From: Bacteroides sp.
GTDB taxonomy: Bacteria; Bacteroidota; Bacteroidia; Bacteroidales; Muribaculaceae
Assembly: GCA_014803765.1 (NCBI GenBank)
Contig: JAAVBC010000017.1
Span: forward strand, 62,001-126,000
Length of the DNA: 64,000 nucleotides
Direction of reading: 5' to 3'
Of the stretch, positions 8,751 through 17,718 are shown piece after piece; position 1 is the stretch's first letter; the number at the start of each line of letters is the position of its first letter. The notes under the pieces were generated by a model. The model worked only from the letters and a program-made list of their open reading frames with translations, did not search any database and was not told where the DNA came from. The position numbers and the translations under genes are program-made.

Positions 8751-9440
8751 CTATCTATTCCAGTTGTGTATAACACTGGTTGCAATTTTAGTTCTGGCAG
8801 CTTCATCAAGTACGTCCTGTATGAATAATTGAGTATATCCGCCGGATACCATTAAGGAGCAATACACATTAGCTCTCCAAAGGATGTAACGTGCCCTCTC
8901 TACACTACTTTTAATTGTATATATCAGGTTGATTTTCTCTTTTATAGAGGAGCGGATCAGAGTTACCCCGGAGGCTGCCATCACAGCATAAAGCTTTTGG
9001 CAATGTTTAACTTCATCCGCTATGGCTTTGTTGGCATTATTGTAATACCATAGTACCATTGGCTTTTTTTTAGCGTATGCATAAGTATTTGATGTAAAGT
9101 CGGCATATTCATCAATTAGTTTATAGAGAGAAATACCGGTTACACCGATTGAAGCTGCCAAATCCACATATTGATTCAGATCGTTGAGTTTTGAATCCAA
9201 TACAGAACGAGTTTTTTTGAATTTATCAGTCACATTAGTAACCAATTCCTGACCTGCGGTCATTAATGTATAGTTATCCCTTGCTTCTTTTTCCTGCTTT
9301 GCAAGATCCTTATGCAATTGGATAAGAGCCTCGGCAGTAGGTGAATCATTTGGAGTAATAACATTCGCATGAATACTACTGCAGTTAAATATAATGCAAA
9401 GAGAGAACGCAAAAAATAAAATAGTATAAGTCAGTTTCAT
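8751..9440 (-). CDS. secreted helical protein, VirB5-like position
   Basis: This 229-residue protein has an N-terminal signal peptide (LFFAFSLCIIFNCSSIHA) and then an almost wholly helical sequence (TAEALIQLHKDLAKQEKEAR, KSSVERARYILWRANVYC). It ends IATSVIHNWNR. The C-terminal pattern resembles that of the next upstream gene, which ends IIAQNLISRWNRL, suggesting distant paralogy. Secreted helical proteins placed directly after the large ATPase gene are typical of VirB5-like or DUF4141-like components, which may sit at the pilus tip or in the periplasm. I do not recognise the exact family. Confidence 0.7.
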   Translation of the reverse strand: MKLTYTILFFAFSLCIIFNCSSIHANVITPNDSPTAEALIQLHKDLAKQEKEARDNYTLMTAGQELVTNVTDKFKKTRSVLDSKLNDLNQYVDLAASIGVTGISLYKLIDEYADFTSNTYAYAKKKPMVLWYYNNANKAIADEVKHCQKLYAVMAASGVTLIRSSIKEKINLIYTIKSSVERARYILWRANVYCSLMVSGGYTQLFIQDVLDEAARTKIATSVIHNWNR

Positions 9441-9452
9441 ATCTTTTAGATA

Positions 9453-10202
9453 TCAAAGGCGATTCCAACGGCTTATCAAATTCTGCGCTATAATTTTGCC
9501 GGACATAAGGGTCGCCCAACTTTGAGGATCTAACTTAAAAGCAAGATCCCCCCACGAAGCGCATCTCACCATCCATTCAAGATAGATAATTTTATACCTT
9601 AATCTCTGGAGATCGGAATGAATAGTTATGGCAATAGTCAGACGATCATTTCTATCTAATAAATTATATCCATCACCCTTCTTGGATTCATTTAAATGTT
9701 CCGAAGTTCCCACAGATGATAATGGCGATTTAACCTTGGCATTGGTGGCAATATTTATAAAGTCGGAAACTAATTGAAAAGATTTCCCATATAGATTATG
9801 AAGCTCTGTCAAGACAAAAGCTTTACCCGGTAAAGAAGCATGGGCTACGGCAGAAATCAAATTTGGCAATCGGGTGGCAATATCTATAGCTGATTCACCA
9901 ATATATTGATAGTATTTCGATTCAGAGCCGAATCCATTTACATTCTGCATACTGATTCTGTACACCTCTGCTATCACCGCCATATCCACAGTATAACCTG
10001 CGTTTTTCTCTTGCAGATTTTTCGTCTTATTATACAGCGACTTCTGAAGTTGCCAATTGGCTTCCATAGTAGCAGTATTTTTCATGACAGTAGCAATCGT
10101 TTTGGTATCGTTCACTACATCCACATACTGTGCGTTAGCTGATACAAAAGTAAGTCCTGAATATAGCAGTATCAGAAGCTGAAAAAGTTTTAATTTGTCC
10201 AT
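9453..10202 (-). CDS. secreted helical protein, TraI/VirB5-like position
   Basis: This 249-residue protein has a signal peptide (LLILLYSGLTFVSANAQ). A helical region follows (VDVVNDTKTIATVMKNTATM, WQLQKSLYNKTKNLQEKNAG), and it ends HSDLQRLRYKIIYLEWMVRC and SRWNRL. Its start overlaps the end of the TraG ATPase gene by 13 bases, implying translational coupling. It occupies the place of TraI in Bacteroides transfer operons. The similarity of its C-terminus to the gene at 8751-9440 suggests an ancient duplication. Function is inferred only from position and secretion signal. Confidence 0.7.
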   Translation of the reverse strand: MDKLKLFQLLILLYSGLTFVSANAQYVDVVNDTKTIATVMKNTATMEANWQLQKSLYNKTKNLQEKNAGYTVDMAVIAEVYRISMQNVNGFGSESKYYQYIGESAIDIATRLPNLISAVAHASLPGKAFVLTELHNLYGKSFQLVSDFINIATNAKVKSPLSSVGTSEHLNESKKGDGYNLLDRNDRLTIAITIHSDLQRLRYKIIYLEWMVRCASWGDLAFKLDPQSWATLMSGKIIAQNLISRWNRL

Positions 10203-13021
10203 AGCTTGTAGACCTTTTGATGTTTATTCACCATTACGGCAAAGTCAAGATATCTTCCGACCTTGGCTTTGTTTCTGTCACGTTCGATGGCAGTAATAGC
10301 CTTCTGTATATTCCCATAGTAGGCAATGTAAATTTTCAATGCCTCCTTTTCAGACCTTTCAGTGGTATATGCCCAATAACATTCAGGCGGTTCTTCTACT
10401 CCGAAAACATCAGAAACTTGTCCACGACATATCCAAACCTCCTTAAAGTAATTGCGTCCTTCATGATTATTAAGGGAGTTAATGGTAAAGATCTGTTGCT
10501 TTTGAATATCGGTCAAACCAAGAATAGCCGAGATATCATCATATCTATCTTTGAACTTAGTCTGATCAAGAAGAATTTTAATATCTGAATTATTGATAAT
10601 GGCTTCCTTGACAATCGGAGAGTCAATAACATCGTTCAGTTCCTGAGTCACTACGCCGGCAATCCCATGAAACTTTCTGACAGTCTTATATAAATATTTG
10701 ATATATTCCGCCATTGTCGGGGATGCAATTGCTTTCCATGCTTCCTCAATGATAAGAGCTTTTCTTCCTTTCTTAATACGCATTTTCTGCAGAAAAACGT
10801 CCATTATAATTAGGACTACAATAGGGAATAGAATCGGATCATCTTTGATTTTGTCAATCTCAAAGACAATAAACTTCTCATCAAAAAGATTTATATCAAG
10901 GTCGGAATTGAGAGTTATCTCTAATTCGCCACCTTTATAGAATTGTTTAAGAATAGCTGCAAAATCACGAATGTTAAAGGTGATTTTTTCCTTAGTGCAT
11001 ATCTGCGGAATACGCTCTATGGCAAATTCATAAAAGGTATTGAACGATAGGTTAGAGACTTTCAGTCGCCTCTTTTGTTGCTCAATATGATCTATCTGTT
11101 TTTCAATCTTTGCTAAAATAGTATTTTCTCTCAACTCTTTCTTGTAAAGATCCAGTTGAGTTCTTGCGGTCTGTTTTTCGTTGTCAGTGGCAGATTTATC
11201 ATTAATTATAGCCTGAAACATTCTGCACTGACGTAGTAATTTTTCTCGACGCTCCTCCGAGGGGAGAGCCAAAGCCTTACTTTCAATCTGTGGAGCTTCA
11301 CGATTTATTTCTTCATCAATGTCTTCAATAGATGATACCATATTTTCATAATTATCATCCATCTTATAAGATAACAATAGTTGCTTTCTCAGATCGTCTC
11401 GTTGGCTCTCTGAAAAAGAGGTGAAGGGATTAAAAAACTCTTCATAATATTCAACTATAACCTGATTGATGAGCATATCCTCTATCTTGGTGGGAGGTTC
11501 GCTGCCTTTAAAGATTAAGAAAATCAAGGATTTTAAGAAGTTTTTCTTTTCTCCAAAGTTTAAATTATATTCATCTTTGGTTAGCTTAAAGGGATTCATA
11601 GAGATAGGCTTCTCTTTTGAATAAGAGATATAGACACCCTTGAAATAGTTGCATATTCCCTCATAAGAATCACCTGTATCCACCATCACAACATCCGTGC
11701 CTTGTTCAAGGAGTTGCCTGACAACACTGTTCATGTGGAAAGATTTGCCTGAACCAGATGGACCGATGCAAAAGAAATTGGCATTGTCCGTCATTTTCAC
11801 CTTGCCCTCCTTGCCTGTAATATCAATGCAGACCGGCAGACCCTGCCGATCGGTATAATAGGTTGACAAAGGGGTTATCTCAGATTCCTTCAGGTGTTCT
11901 TTATAGAAGAGAGAAAGAGCAGCTTCGGAGAGAGTCAGGAATAGATCGTAGTCCGGATTAATGGAATAGCTGCATCCGGGGAAAGATGTTCTGAACAATT
12001 CCATTTGGTTGAATGCACTTTTTGAAGGAGTGATGCCGACTTCATATAGTTTGGACTCAATAAATGAAGTAATCTGAGGAATTGAAGCCTGAGAGGAACA
12101 GACCATGATATTAAAAAAAGAATGTACCAAAAGCTTTGAATCCACAGCCAACATATCCAACACCGAAAGGATATCGGCTACTGCAACTTTATTGCTCGGA
12201 TCGGGCATGGAAGTATGGCGTTTGGCTTTACCCTGAAGTTTTTGCAAAAGTCTGCGTTGTGCCGGAATCTGAACGACCTGATTAAAGATTACACATTCGG
12301 CTTCCGGAATATCTGACAGGAATGAAAGAAGATCAAGAGATACAGCATAACCATTGACATTGATTTCCATCGAGGGTTTTATATAGCTCGGCATATCAAT
12401 TGCATCGATATTCACCAATGAGATAGATTTCATAACTCTATCTCCAAACTTAAGACAGTTATCGGAAGCTTTAATGTTATTCATGGCAAAAGGACCTTCG
12501 CGAAAGTCGAATGCCATAATCCTGTGAATGTACTCCTTAACCTCTTTATACTTTAACTTAGAGAATATGATACCTCTCTCTGTAAGAAGATCTGCTACTT
12601 TATCAATTTTGGATAGGAAGGTCTCCCAGAGCTTTTCATCAAACTTTACAAACCTACTCTTTATCGGCTCTTGTGTAATTATGAGATAAGTAGAGATTTC
12701 TGTATACTCCCTTCCCTCGAAATATCTGAAATAACTTTTAGACAGAAATTCTGCATTATCATCAATGTCATGATGATAGCGCTGCCGTGAGAAAATGTCT
12801 TGTTTCTGCAAAGCGTACCCTTCTCCCAATACTTGAACGATATTCGACAGAACATCATGAAATTCCATATATAACGAAACATCTGTTGAAAACTTCAGCA
12901 CTGGATTTTTAATACGGAATATGACGGAAGGCGCACCTTTCAAATCGAAAAGTACGCACTTGCCGTCAACTTCCTGCAGTTGAGAGAAAATAGGTTTGAA
13001 TTTCTGTTTCTTCTTTGCCAT
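10190..13021 (-). CDS. traG: conjugation ATPase TraG (VirB4-like)
   Basis: This 943-residue protein is the main energising ATPase of the transfer channel. The N-terminal domain (KFKPIFSQLQEVDGKCVLFDL) is typical of TraG in Bacteroides conjugative transposons. Walker A is IGPSGSGKSFHMN near residue 420, and Walker B with the following glutamates is ALIIEEAWKAIASP near residue 755. A long charged helical insert (about 570-690, with QIDHIEQQKRRLK) separates the two halves of the ATPase core. The gene lies four bases after traF and overlaps the next gene, so it belongs to the operon. Family and role are secure. Confidence 0.93.
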   Translation of the reverse strand: MAKKKQKFKPIFSQLQEVDGKCVLFDLKGAPSVIFRIKNPVLKFSTDVSLYMEFHDVLSNIVQVLGEGYALQKQDIFSRQRYHHDIDDNAEFLSKSYFRYFEGREYTEISTYLIITQEPIKSRFVKFDEKLWETFLSKIDKVADLLTERGIIFSKLKYKEVKEYIHRIMAFDFREGPFAMNNIKASDNCLKFGDRVMKSISLVNIDAIDMPSYIKPSMEINVNGYAVSLDLLSFLSDIPEAECVIFNQVVQIPAQRRLLQKLQGKAKRHTSMPDPSNKVAVADILSVLDMLAVDSKLLVHSFFNIMVCSSQASIPQITSFIESKLYEVGITPSKSAFNQMELFRTSFPGCSYSINPDYDLFLTLSEAALSLFYKEHLKESEITPLSTYYTDRQGLPVCIDITGKEGKVKMTDNANFFCIGPSGSGKSFHMNSVVRQLLEQGTDVVMVDTGDSYEGICNYFKGVYISYSKEKPISMNPFKLTKDEYNLNFGEKKNFLKSLIFLIFKGSEPPTKIEDMLINQVIVEYYEEFFNPFTSFSESQRDDLRKQLLLSYKMDDNYENMVSSIEDIDEEINREAPQIESKALALPSEERREKLLRQCRMFQAIINDKSATDNEKQTARTQLDLYKKELRENTILAKIEKQIDHIEQQKRRLKVSNLSFNTFYEFAIERIPQICTKEKITFNIRDFAAILKQFYKGGELEITLNSDLDINLFDEKFIVFEIDKIKDDPILFPIVVLIIMDVFLQKMRIKKGRKALIIEEAWKAIASPTMAEYIKYLYKTVRKFHGIAGVVTQELNDVIDSPIVKEAIINNSDIKILLDQTKFKDRYDDISAILGLTDIQKQQIFTINSLNNHEGRNYFKEVWICRGQVSDVFGVEEPPECYWAYTTERSEKEALKIYIAYYGNIQKAITAIERDRNKAKVGRYLDFAVMVNKHQKVYKLWTN

Positions 13022-13024
13022 TAA

Positions 13025-13306
13025 TTAATCAATACCTCTAAAAAGAGAGTGATAAACAAAAACACCCTTTGCTTTTTTCTTGTTATGTAACCCTTGTTTC
13101 TGCTTAATAAAGATTGTCAGAATACTTACTGCAATACATATCAACATAAATATGAATGCTATTACCTTACCTAAAACTACGGATACCACAAAGAATCCAA
13201 GCAATGAGATACCGATAGAAAGAGCAGCTATAGTCAAAAAGCGACCTCTGATTCCCATGAACTCTAAGGGTTTCTGCAAGCCTTTAAAAATTGGGTATGT
13301 TTGCAT
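13025..13306 (-). CDS. traF: conjugative transposon protein TraF (VirB3-like, DUF4133)
   Basis: This 93-residue protein begins MQTYPIFKGLQKPLEFMGIRG, the characteristic N-terminus of TraF/DUF4133. Two adjacent membrane segments follow (about residues 22-70) and then a basic tail. VirB3-like proteins pair with the VirB4-like ATPase at the inner membrane, and here the gene directly precedes traG. It abuts traE without a gap, the conserved traE-traF-traG order of Bacteroides elements. Confidence 0.9.
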   Translation of the reverse strand: MQTYPIFKGLQKPLEFMGIRGRFLTIAALSIGISLLGFFVVSVVLGKVIAFIFMLICIAVSILTIFIKQKQGLHNKKKAKGVFVYHSLFRGID

Positions 13307-13678
13307 TTATACATTAAAAAATAAGGGGATTGCCTCAGCCAAACATACTAAGGCTATACAACCACCAATAGTCATCATTATAGATTTCTTTACATCCTGG
13401 TCGCCATTTTGCATCTTGAAATAGATATTGAATGCACCAACCAAGCCCACTACACAGGCAATTGCATAGATCAGTCTTTGCACCGGCTCTTTGTATAGAC
13501 CAATAGAAGTAGTCGCTTTGTCAATTCCACCTGCACCTGCACCTGCATCTACAGCATAAGAATTAAATGATAATACCATCGCGCAAAGTGCTAAGGAAAC
13601 CCTTAAGCAAAGCGGATTTGTAAAAAAGCTTCGTCCTATCTTCCGAACGCTTTTGATGAAAGAATTTAGCATTTTCAT
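13307..13678 (-). CDS. traE: conjugative transposon protein TraE (pilin-like, DUF4134)
   Basis: This 123-residue protein has an N-terminal signal/membrane segment (VSLALCAMVLSFNSYAVDAG), the conserved stretch LIYAIACVVGLVGAFNIYFKMQNGDQDVKKS, and a second hydrophobic segment at the C-terminus. This is the VirB2-like DUF4134 pattern, in which the protein after cleavage has two membrane helices and builds the pilus or channel subunit. It lies directly upstream of traF. Confidence 0.88.
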   Translation of the reverse strand: MKMLNSFIKSVRKIGRSFFTNPLCLRVSLALCAMVLSFNSYAVDAGAGAGGIDKATTSIGLYKEPVQRLIYAIACVVGLVGAFNIYFKMQNGDQDVKKSIMMTIGGCIALVCLAEAIPLFFNV

Positions 13679-13709
13679 AAATGAAAGATTTATTTAATTT
13701 AGTTAATCA

Positions 13710-14207
13710 TTATGCAGCATTTTGACATTCTGCTATGATGTCACCCATATCAGAATTTCCTTCTTTTGCCTTTTCCTGAACCATACCTACGAGTTCATCG
13801 GGGGACATAAAGCCGGTCATAATAGGTTCGCGGAAGTTAGTGGGATTACCCTCTGCAAATCTTATTTCATCGGGTATGGCACCTAATACTGACAGCAATT
13901 CGTCAATATTTTCATCGGTCACTTTCAATTCTTCCTGCTCAGAAACCTTAGGTTCAATTTCATCTTCATCTTCATCTTCCTCTTCCTCTATCTGGTCCGG
14001 AGAAGAGAGGACAGGCTGAACAATTGTCGGTTTTCGGGAGATATGAGTTACAGCGAAAGAATTTGCTTCACCGGATATATCTATTTCTTCCTCCTGTTCG
14101 TTATTTTCGGATTCTTTATTTTTTTGAACAATGGTGTCGTAAGCAATCATCCCTACATAGTATAATGCCATTGCAAGAATGAGATATGTCATTATAGTTC
14201 CGAACAT
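13710..14207 (-). CDS. small membrane-anchored acidic protein of the tra operon
   Basis: This 165-residue protein has one N-terminal membrane segment (MTYLILAMALYYVGMIAYD). A strongly acidic region follows, including runs of E and D (EEEEDEDEDE, about residues 74-84), and then a C-terminal region, PIMTGFMSPDELVGMVQEKA. It sits where traC or traD is found in Bacteroides transfer operons, between the TraB-like gene and the pilin gene. No enzymatic motif is visible, and the role is unknown. Confidence 0.7.
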   Translation of the reverse strand: MFGTIMTYLILAMALYYVGMIAYDTIVQKNKESENNEQEEEIDISGEANSFAVTHISRKPTIVQPVLSSPDQIEEEEDEDEDEIEPKVSEQEELKVTDENIDELLSVLGAIPDEIRFAEGNPTNFREPIMTGFMSPDELVGMVQEKAKEGNSDMGDIIAECQNAA

Positions 14208-14218
14208 AGCAGATTAAA

Positions 14219-14611
14219 TTATGAGAGTAATGAGTTCCTTTGTTTGCGCAATTCCTTAAGCTTGTCAATATTACACATAATGAAAGCTCTCAGGACATTA
14301 TTTATCATCTCAGTGCGGTGACATACGCCAATCTTACACTCATCAAGTGTAAATGCCAATTGAGGATCAATCTTACAAGTTATCCCTTTTCTCCTTTCAG
14401 ATCTGAGTGATTCAGATTCGGGCTTCGGAGAGAGCATAAGACTCATGAATGTAGACCATTCATCCGACTCAATAATCGCTGGGGCGGATGTTTCCTGAGT
14501 CTCATCTGATATATCAGGCATATCAGATATATTTGTATCTTTTAACTCATCTGTAGTCGGACCTGTATTTTCAACTAAGTCCGGATCTACTATTTCCTTT
14601 GGTGATTTCAT
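14219..14611 (-). CDS. TraB-like protein, DUF3408-type
   Basis: From the ATG at 14611 this encodes 130 residues; a start at 14641 would overlap parA by 17 bases and add ten residues. The N-terminal half is acidic and disordered. The C-terminal part is basic (SERRKGITCKIDPQLAFTLDECK, NVLRAFIMCNIDKLKELRKQR), resembling the DUF3408 family that follows ParA in Bacteroides mobile elements. That C-terminal region may be a ribbon-helix-helix-like fold acting with ParA, perhaps in partition or transfer control; this is inference. Confidence 0.65.
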   Translation of the reverse strand: MKSPKEIVDPDLVENTGPTTDELKDTNISDMPDISDETQETSAPAIIESDEWSTFMSLMLSPKPESESLRSERRKGITCKIDPQLAFTLDECKIGVCHRTEMINNVLRAFIMCNIDKLKELRKQRNSLLS

Positions 14612-14624
14612 ATTTATTAGGTTG

Positions 14625-15320
14625 TTATCTTTCCGATTCAATTAAATTAAGAATCTCGGAGAAGGATTCATTCACAATAGCGCTCCTCTCCTGACTATCT
14701 TGAATAGTTGAAAATCTTTCCAATGCTACACGATCACTAATGGGTGACGAGACAAAACCGCGCGTTTCATACTTTCTCTTATATTTTTCCCATCGGATGC
14801 GTTCTTCTTTTAACCCAACCGTCTTGTCAAAGAGATTCGGAATAAATATCATTCCCACACTGTCCTTGCGATTTACATTTTCAAGAATTGTCTCAACGAA
14901 CAGTATATATTCTGAGGTGGACGCGATCGTTACATTATCATAATGAAATGGAATTAACAGGTAGTCGGAATTACATACCAATGGAGCTATCCAAGCTTCC
15001 GACAATGTGCCGGGGCAATCAAAAAGGATATAGTCATAATCCTTCAGGAAATATACCTCTTGAATAAGCTTAAGCATAGAGGGCTTATCGCATTGTTCTA
15101 ATGCGATAACTTCATAAAAAACTTCAACCTCGGGATTCTTCTCTAAATCTCTTTGTCTGCTTTTGCTTAAAGATAACTGGCGGTCGCAATCATACACCTT
15201 AATTCTTTTCCCTTTAGAAATAAGAAAATTTGCAAAACAAGCACATAAAGTTGTTTTGCCTACTCCTCCTTTCTGATTGGAAAAAGTAAGAATCGTGGGA
15301 TATGAAATACTACCTGACAT
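14625..15320 (-). CDS. ParA-family ATPase (TraA-type)
   Basis: From the ATG at 15320 the protein has 231 residues, and this start places the deviant Walker A motif KGGVGKTT at about residues 17-24 as expected. The longer frame to 15362 would run through the promoter at 15344-15386. Later motifs are YDYILFDCPGTLSEAWI (Walker A' region) and LLIPFHYDNVTIAST. ParA ATPases of Bacteroides conjugative elements head the tra operon and are linked to maintenance or regulation. Here the gene is the first of the transcript that ends at 383. Confidence 0.9.
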   Translation of the reverse strand: MSGSISYPTILTFSNQKGGVGKTTLCACFANFLISKGKRIKVYDCDRQLSLSKSRQRDLEKNPEVEVFYEVIALEQCDKPSMLKLIQEVYFLKDYDYILFDCPGTLSEAWIAPLVCNSDYLLIPFHYDNVTIASTSEYILFVETILENVNRKDSVGMIFIPNLFDKTVGLKEERIRWEKYKRKYETRGFVSSPISDRVALERFSTIQDSQERSAIVNESFSEILNLIESER

Positions 15321-15343
15321 AATCGCTGAAATGATGTTTGTGG

Positions 15344-15386
15344 CAAAGGTAGTAAAAGACAATATCCTGAAAGAAATACCTTACAC
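15344..15386 (-). promoter_or_regulatory. promoter of the parA-tra operon with shared operator
   Basis: On the minus strand GTGTAAGGTATTTC (15386 to 15373) covers the -33 position, and TACCTTTG (15351 to 15344) is a full match to the Bacteroidetes -7 box TAnnTTTG. The predicted start of transcription is some 15-20 bases ahead of the ATG at 15320. The same 14-base element at the same distance lies ahead of mobA, with a third copy at 210-252. Confidence 0.7.
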
Positions 15387-15495
15387 TATTTTTTACAAAT
15401 TTTTTTACATTAATAATTGGCTTATTTATAGCGGTTTAAGGAAAAGAAGAGACGTGGAAGGAAATAAGAGGAAATAAGAGGATATTGAGCGACAT

Positions 15496-17073
15496 TTAAT
15501 AATATACACCTCCCTGGCTCAAATCATTATCCCGGTCCTTTTCAGTACCCACTTCCCATTCTCTATCACTATAAGCAGAGCCTCTTCCCGGATTAATCTT
15601 ATCAGGTAATACATCAATGGCAGTCTTTTTATCCTTAAGGGGGTAATTTGCCGAATGATTTTTTACATATAGTTTCTCCGGGTTTATTCCATAGGATTTA
15701 AGGTCGTAGACTCTTTTTAGCTTTAAATCAAAAACAACAACTCTATCTCCGATTCGTTTTGTAGAGTAACCCTCTTCTTTTAGATAGTCTCTCAATGTTC
15801 TGCCTTGGTAGAGTGTAAAGAGTTCTCTCAATCGGGTTATATCGCTATCTCTTTTGTCCTGTATTGAGAATAGAGGGATATCTGCATCTGAATCTTTCAG
15901 TTTGTAGATCTGCAACAGCAATTCTCTTTCGGCAGTAGTTGCCGGTCGGAACGTCTTAACTATCTCGGTCCTGAAATTATGATCCAATTTTTGTCTTATA
16001 TCTTCATCCAGTTCTTCTTTCTTTTCGGATGGGGAAGTATGATACAAAACTCCTTTTCTTATATATGCAAGCCTATTACGCAACTTCTTATTAATATCAT
16101 ACGCTGTATAATTCGGATTGGCATCAAGTAACTTCCGGATAAAAGAAGAAATCTCTTTTATTTTTTCTTCTTGAGATGTAAAATTTAATAGATCTTTCAA
16201 TCGAAGAATCTGACTTCCGTTATAGACTTTCTTGTTATTATGGTCTATGAGGATATATCCGGTCGGCTTATCTGAAGGACCAATAAAAATCAAATCAATC
16301 CCGAATAATTTTGACAGTTCCTTTTTCAGATCTTTTTGTGATGATGAAATATCACGATATTTTTGAAGAATACTTCTAAGCTGCATCCTTCTCTTTTTAT
16401 CATCAATTTCCTTTCTTCGGTTTTCATTTTCAATCATCAGAGTTTGGATATCGGAAAGAGGTAGACGACTCTTAACACTTCCTCCTTTTTTTACTACCAA
16501 TTGATCCTGCCATTGGTAAGATTCATATCCCATAGTGGATAAAAGTGCCCTAAATTGAGATATTTTTGTACAGGAATATTCTTTTGCTCTTTCAATATCC
16601 TCCTTACACTTTTGAACTGCATCCTGTCCTAAAAGTTTATCGATGACAGCTTGCGACCTCCTGCGCTCATGATTATGATCTATCTTTTTCCCGGTTGGAT
16701 CAATTCGCGAGGTTATAATATGAATATGGAGATTCTCTGTGTCGTTATGAAGATAAATAAGCAAGGGTTGTCCATCCATTCCATAGCCCATCTCATCAAG
16801 ATACTTATGGGCAAACTCGACCAATTGTTCCTCCGAATACTCGTGTCCTTTGCATGATATCGCAAGATGAAATTGAGGTTTCTGAATGCGTTCATTACTT
16901 GAAGAGTATTTTTGCAAGTATGCCACTAAGTCCTCGGGCGTATAATTAGTAAAACTATCGAATGGTCCGAAATTCTTTATCTCCAAAAGACGCGCTGACC
17001 CTTGCGCTACTTTATGCTCGTTATATCCAACGGCATGAAAGCTGCTACTGCTTGGTAGAATAGTCGCAATCAT
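15496..17073 (-). CDS. mobB: relaxase MobB (MobP-like mobilisation nuclease)
   Basis: This 525-residue protein has a relaxase domain in its first 140 residues. A tyrosine at residue 17 lies in AVGYNEHKVAQGSA, and the metal-binding motif NLHIHIITSR places histidines at 116 and 118 with an arginine at 123. Further histidines follow in IDHNHERRRS. These fit relaxases that nick oriT and stay bound to the transferred strand. The C-terminal 350 residues are basic and helical, with two related segments (LRLKDLLNFTSQ and TRLRELFTLYQGRTLRDYLKEEGY) typical of Bacteroides MobB proteins. It follows mobA by 77 bases and probably shares the promoter at 17719-17761. Confidence 0.9.
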   Translation of the reverse strand: MIATILPSSSSFHAVGYNEHKVAQGSARLLEIKNFGPFDSFTNYTPEDLVAYLQKYSSSNERIQKPQFHLAISCKGHEYSEEQLVEFAHKYLDEMGYGMDGQPLLIYLHNDTENLHIHIITSRIDPTGKKIDHNHERRRSQAVIDKLLGQDAVQKCKEDIERAKEYSCTKISQFRALLSTMGYESYQWQDQLVVKKGGSVKSRLPLSDIQTLMIENENRRKEIDDKKRRMQLRSILQKYRDISSSQKDLKKELSKLFGIDLIFIGPSDKPTGYILIDHNNKKVYNGSQILRLKDLLNFTSQEEKIKEISSFIRKLLDANPNYTAYDINKKLRNRLAYIRKGVLYHTSPSEKKEELDEDIRQKLDHNFRTEIVKTFRPATTAERELLLQIYKLKDSDADIPLFSIQDKRDSDITRLRELFTLYQGRTLRDYLKEEGYSTKRIGDRVVVFDLKLKRVYDLKSYGINPEKLYVKNHSANYPLKDKKTAIDVLPDKINPGRGSAYSDREWEVGTEKDRDNDLSQGGVYY

Positions 17074-17150
17074 TATAAAAAAGGGTATGTGTTAAATATA
17101 GAAAGAATATAAAAAAGCCAAAATATGCATACTCAATATAGCGCCAAATA

Positions 17151-17549
17151 TTAAGAAAGAGCGTCCTTTAGACATTCCCTTAATAACTCCTCCAATTTAT
17201 CACGCAAGAACGCAATATCACGTTGAGTTGAACAGACAATAGGTAAGACAGTATCTTTTATAAAAGACTCATTTAACATTCCCACTCTACTTAGCTCATT
17301 TGCCCTTTTTATGTATTGATTGAGATTAGCTGCGCTGTGAAATAGCATAGAATCGTATTTTTTATAATATGCGCTTAAAGCATTCATATTATCAATACTC
17401 CTTTTGGCATCTATATCAGAAAACTCTTTTATAGATGCGCGGATATATTGACTTACGGTGCGAAATGCACATGACCTTTCTTTTATTTTGGCATATTCTT
17501 CTTCTGAGAATCTTATCCAGACTCTTCTGTCTCGGGTTGGGTTCGGCAT
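17151..17549 (-). CDS. mobA: mobilisation accessory protein MobA (relaxosome)
   Basis: The ATG at 17549 gives 132 residues beginning MPNPTRDRRVWIRFSEEEYAKIKERS. An upstream extension to 17747 would translate the oriT palindrome and the promoter, so it is rejected. The N-terminal half (RVWIRFSEEEYAKI, SQYIRASI) looks like a ribbon-helix-helix DNA-binding domain, and the rest is helical with LNQYIKRANELSRVG, a signature of MobC/MobA-type relaxosome proteins. Such proteins bind oriT and help the relaxase nick. The gene lies between the putative oriT and mobB. Confidence 0.85.
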   Translation of the reverse strand: MPNPTRDRRVWIRFSEEEYAKIKERSCAFRTVSQYIRASIKEFSDIDAKRSIDNMNALSAYYKKYDSMLFHSAANLNQYIKRANELSRVGMLNESFIKDTVLPIVCSTQRDIAFLRDKLEELLRECLKDALS

Positions 17550-17602
17550 AGTTGTTAAAAAATTGCCTGTAAAGGCGATTTTGTCCCGCTGCGAAGCAGT
17601 CG

Positions 17603-17664
17603 GCAAGTGACTTTTGTCCGCGCCCCCGATTTCGGGGAAATGTGCGGACAAAAGTACAACTTGC
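17603..17664. other. putative origin of transfer (nested palindrome)
   Basis: ACTTTTGTCCGC (17610-17621) and GCGGACAAAAGT (17644-17655) are perfect 12-bp inverted arms. Inside them CCCCGA and TCGGGG form a second hairpin with a TT loop (17624-17637). Outside them GCAAGT and ACTTGC extend the symmetry to 17603-17664. The structure is non-coding and lies about 50 bases upstream of mobA, where oriT sits in Bacteroides elements. The nick site cannot be read from the sequence. Confidence 0.65.
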
Positions 17665-17718
17665 TTCCTGCGGAGCATGAGGGAAATTAAATATGATGAA
17701 AACCGGTGATATCGGGAG

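Noticed and set aside
13080..13424. Plus-strand frame opposite traE and traF
   Set aside because: It lies wholly antisense to two conserved genes; composition reflects their complement.
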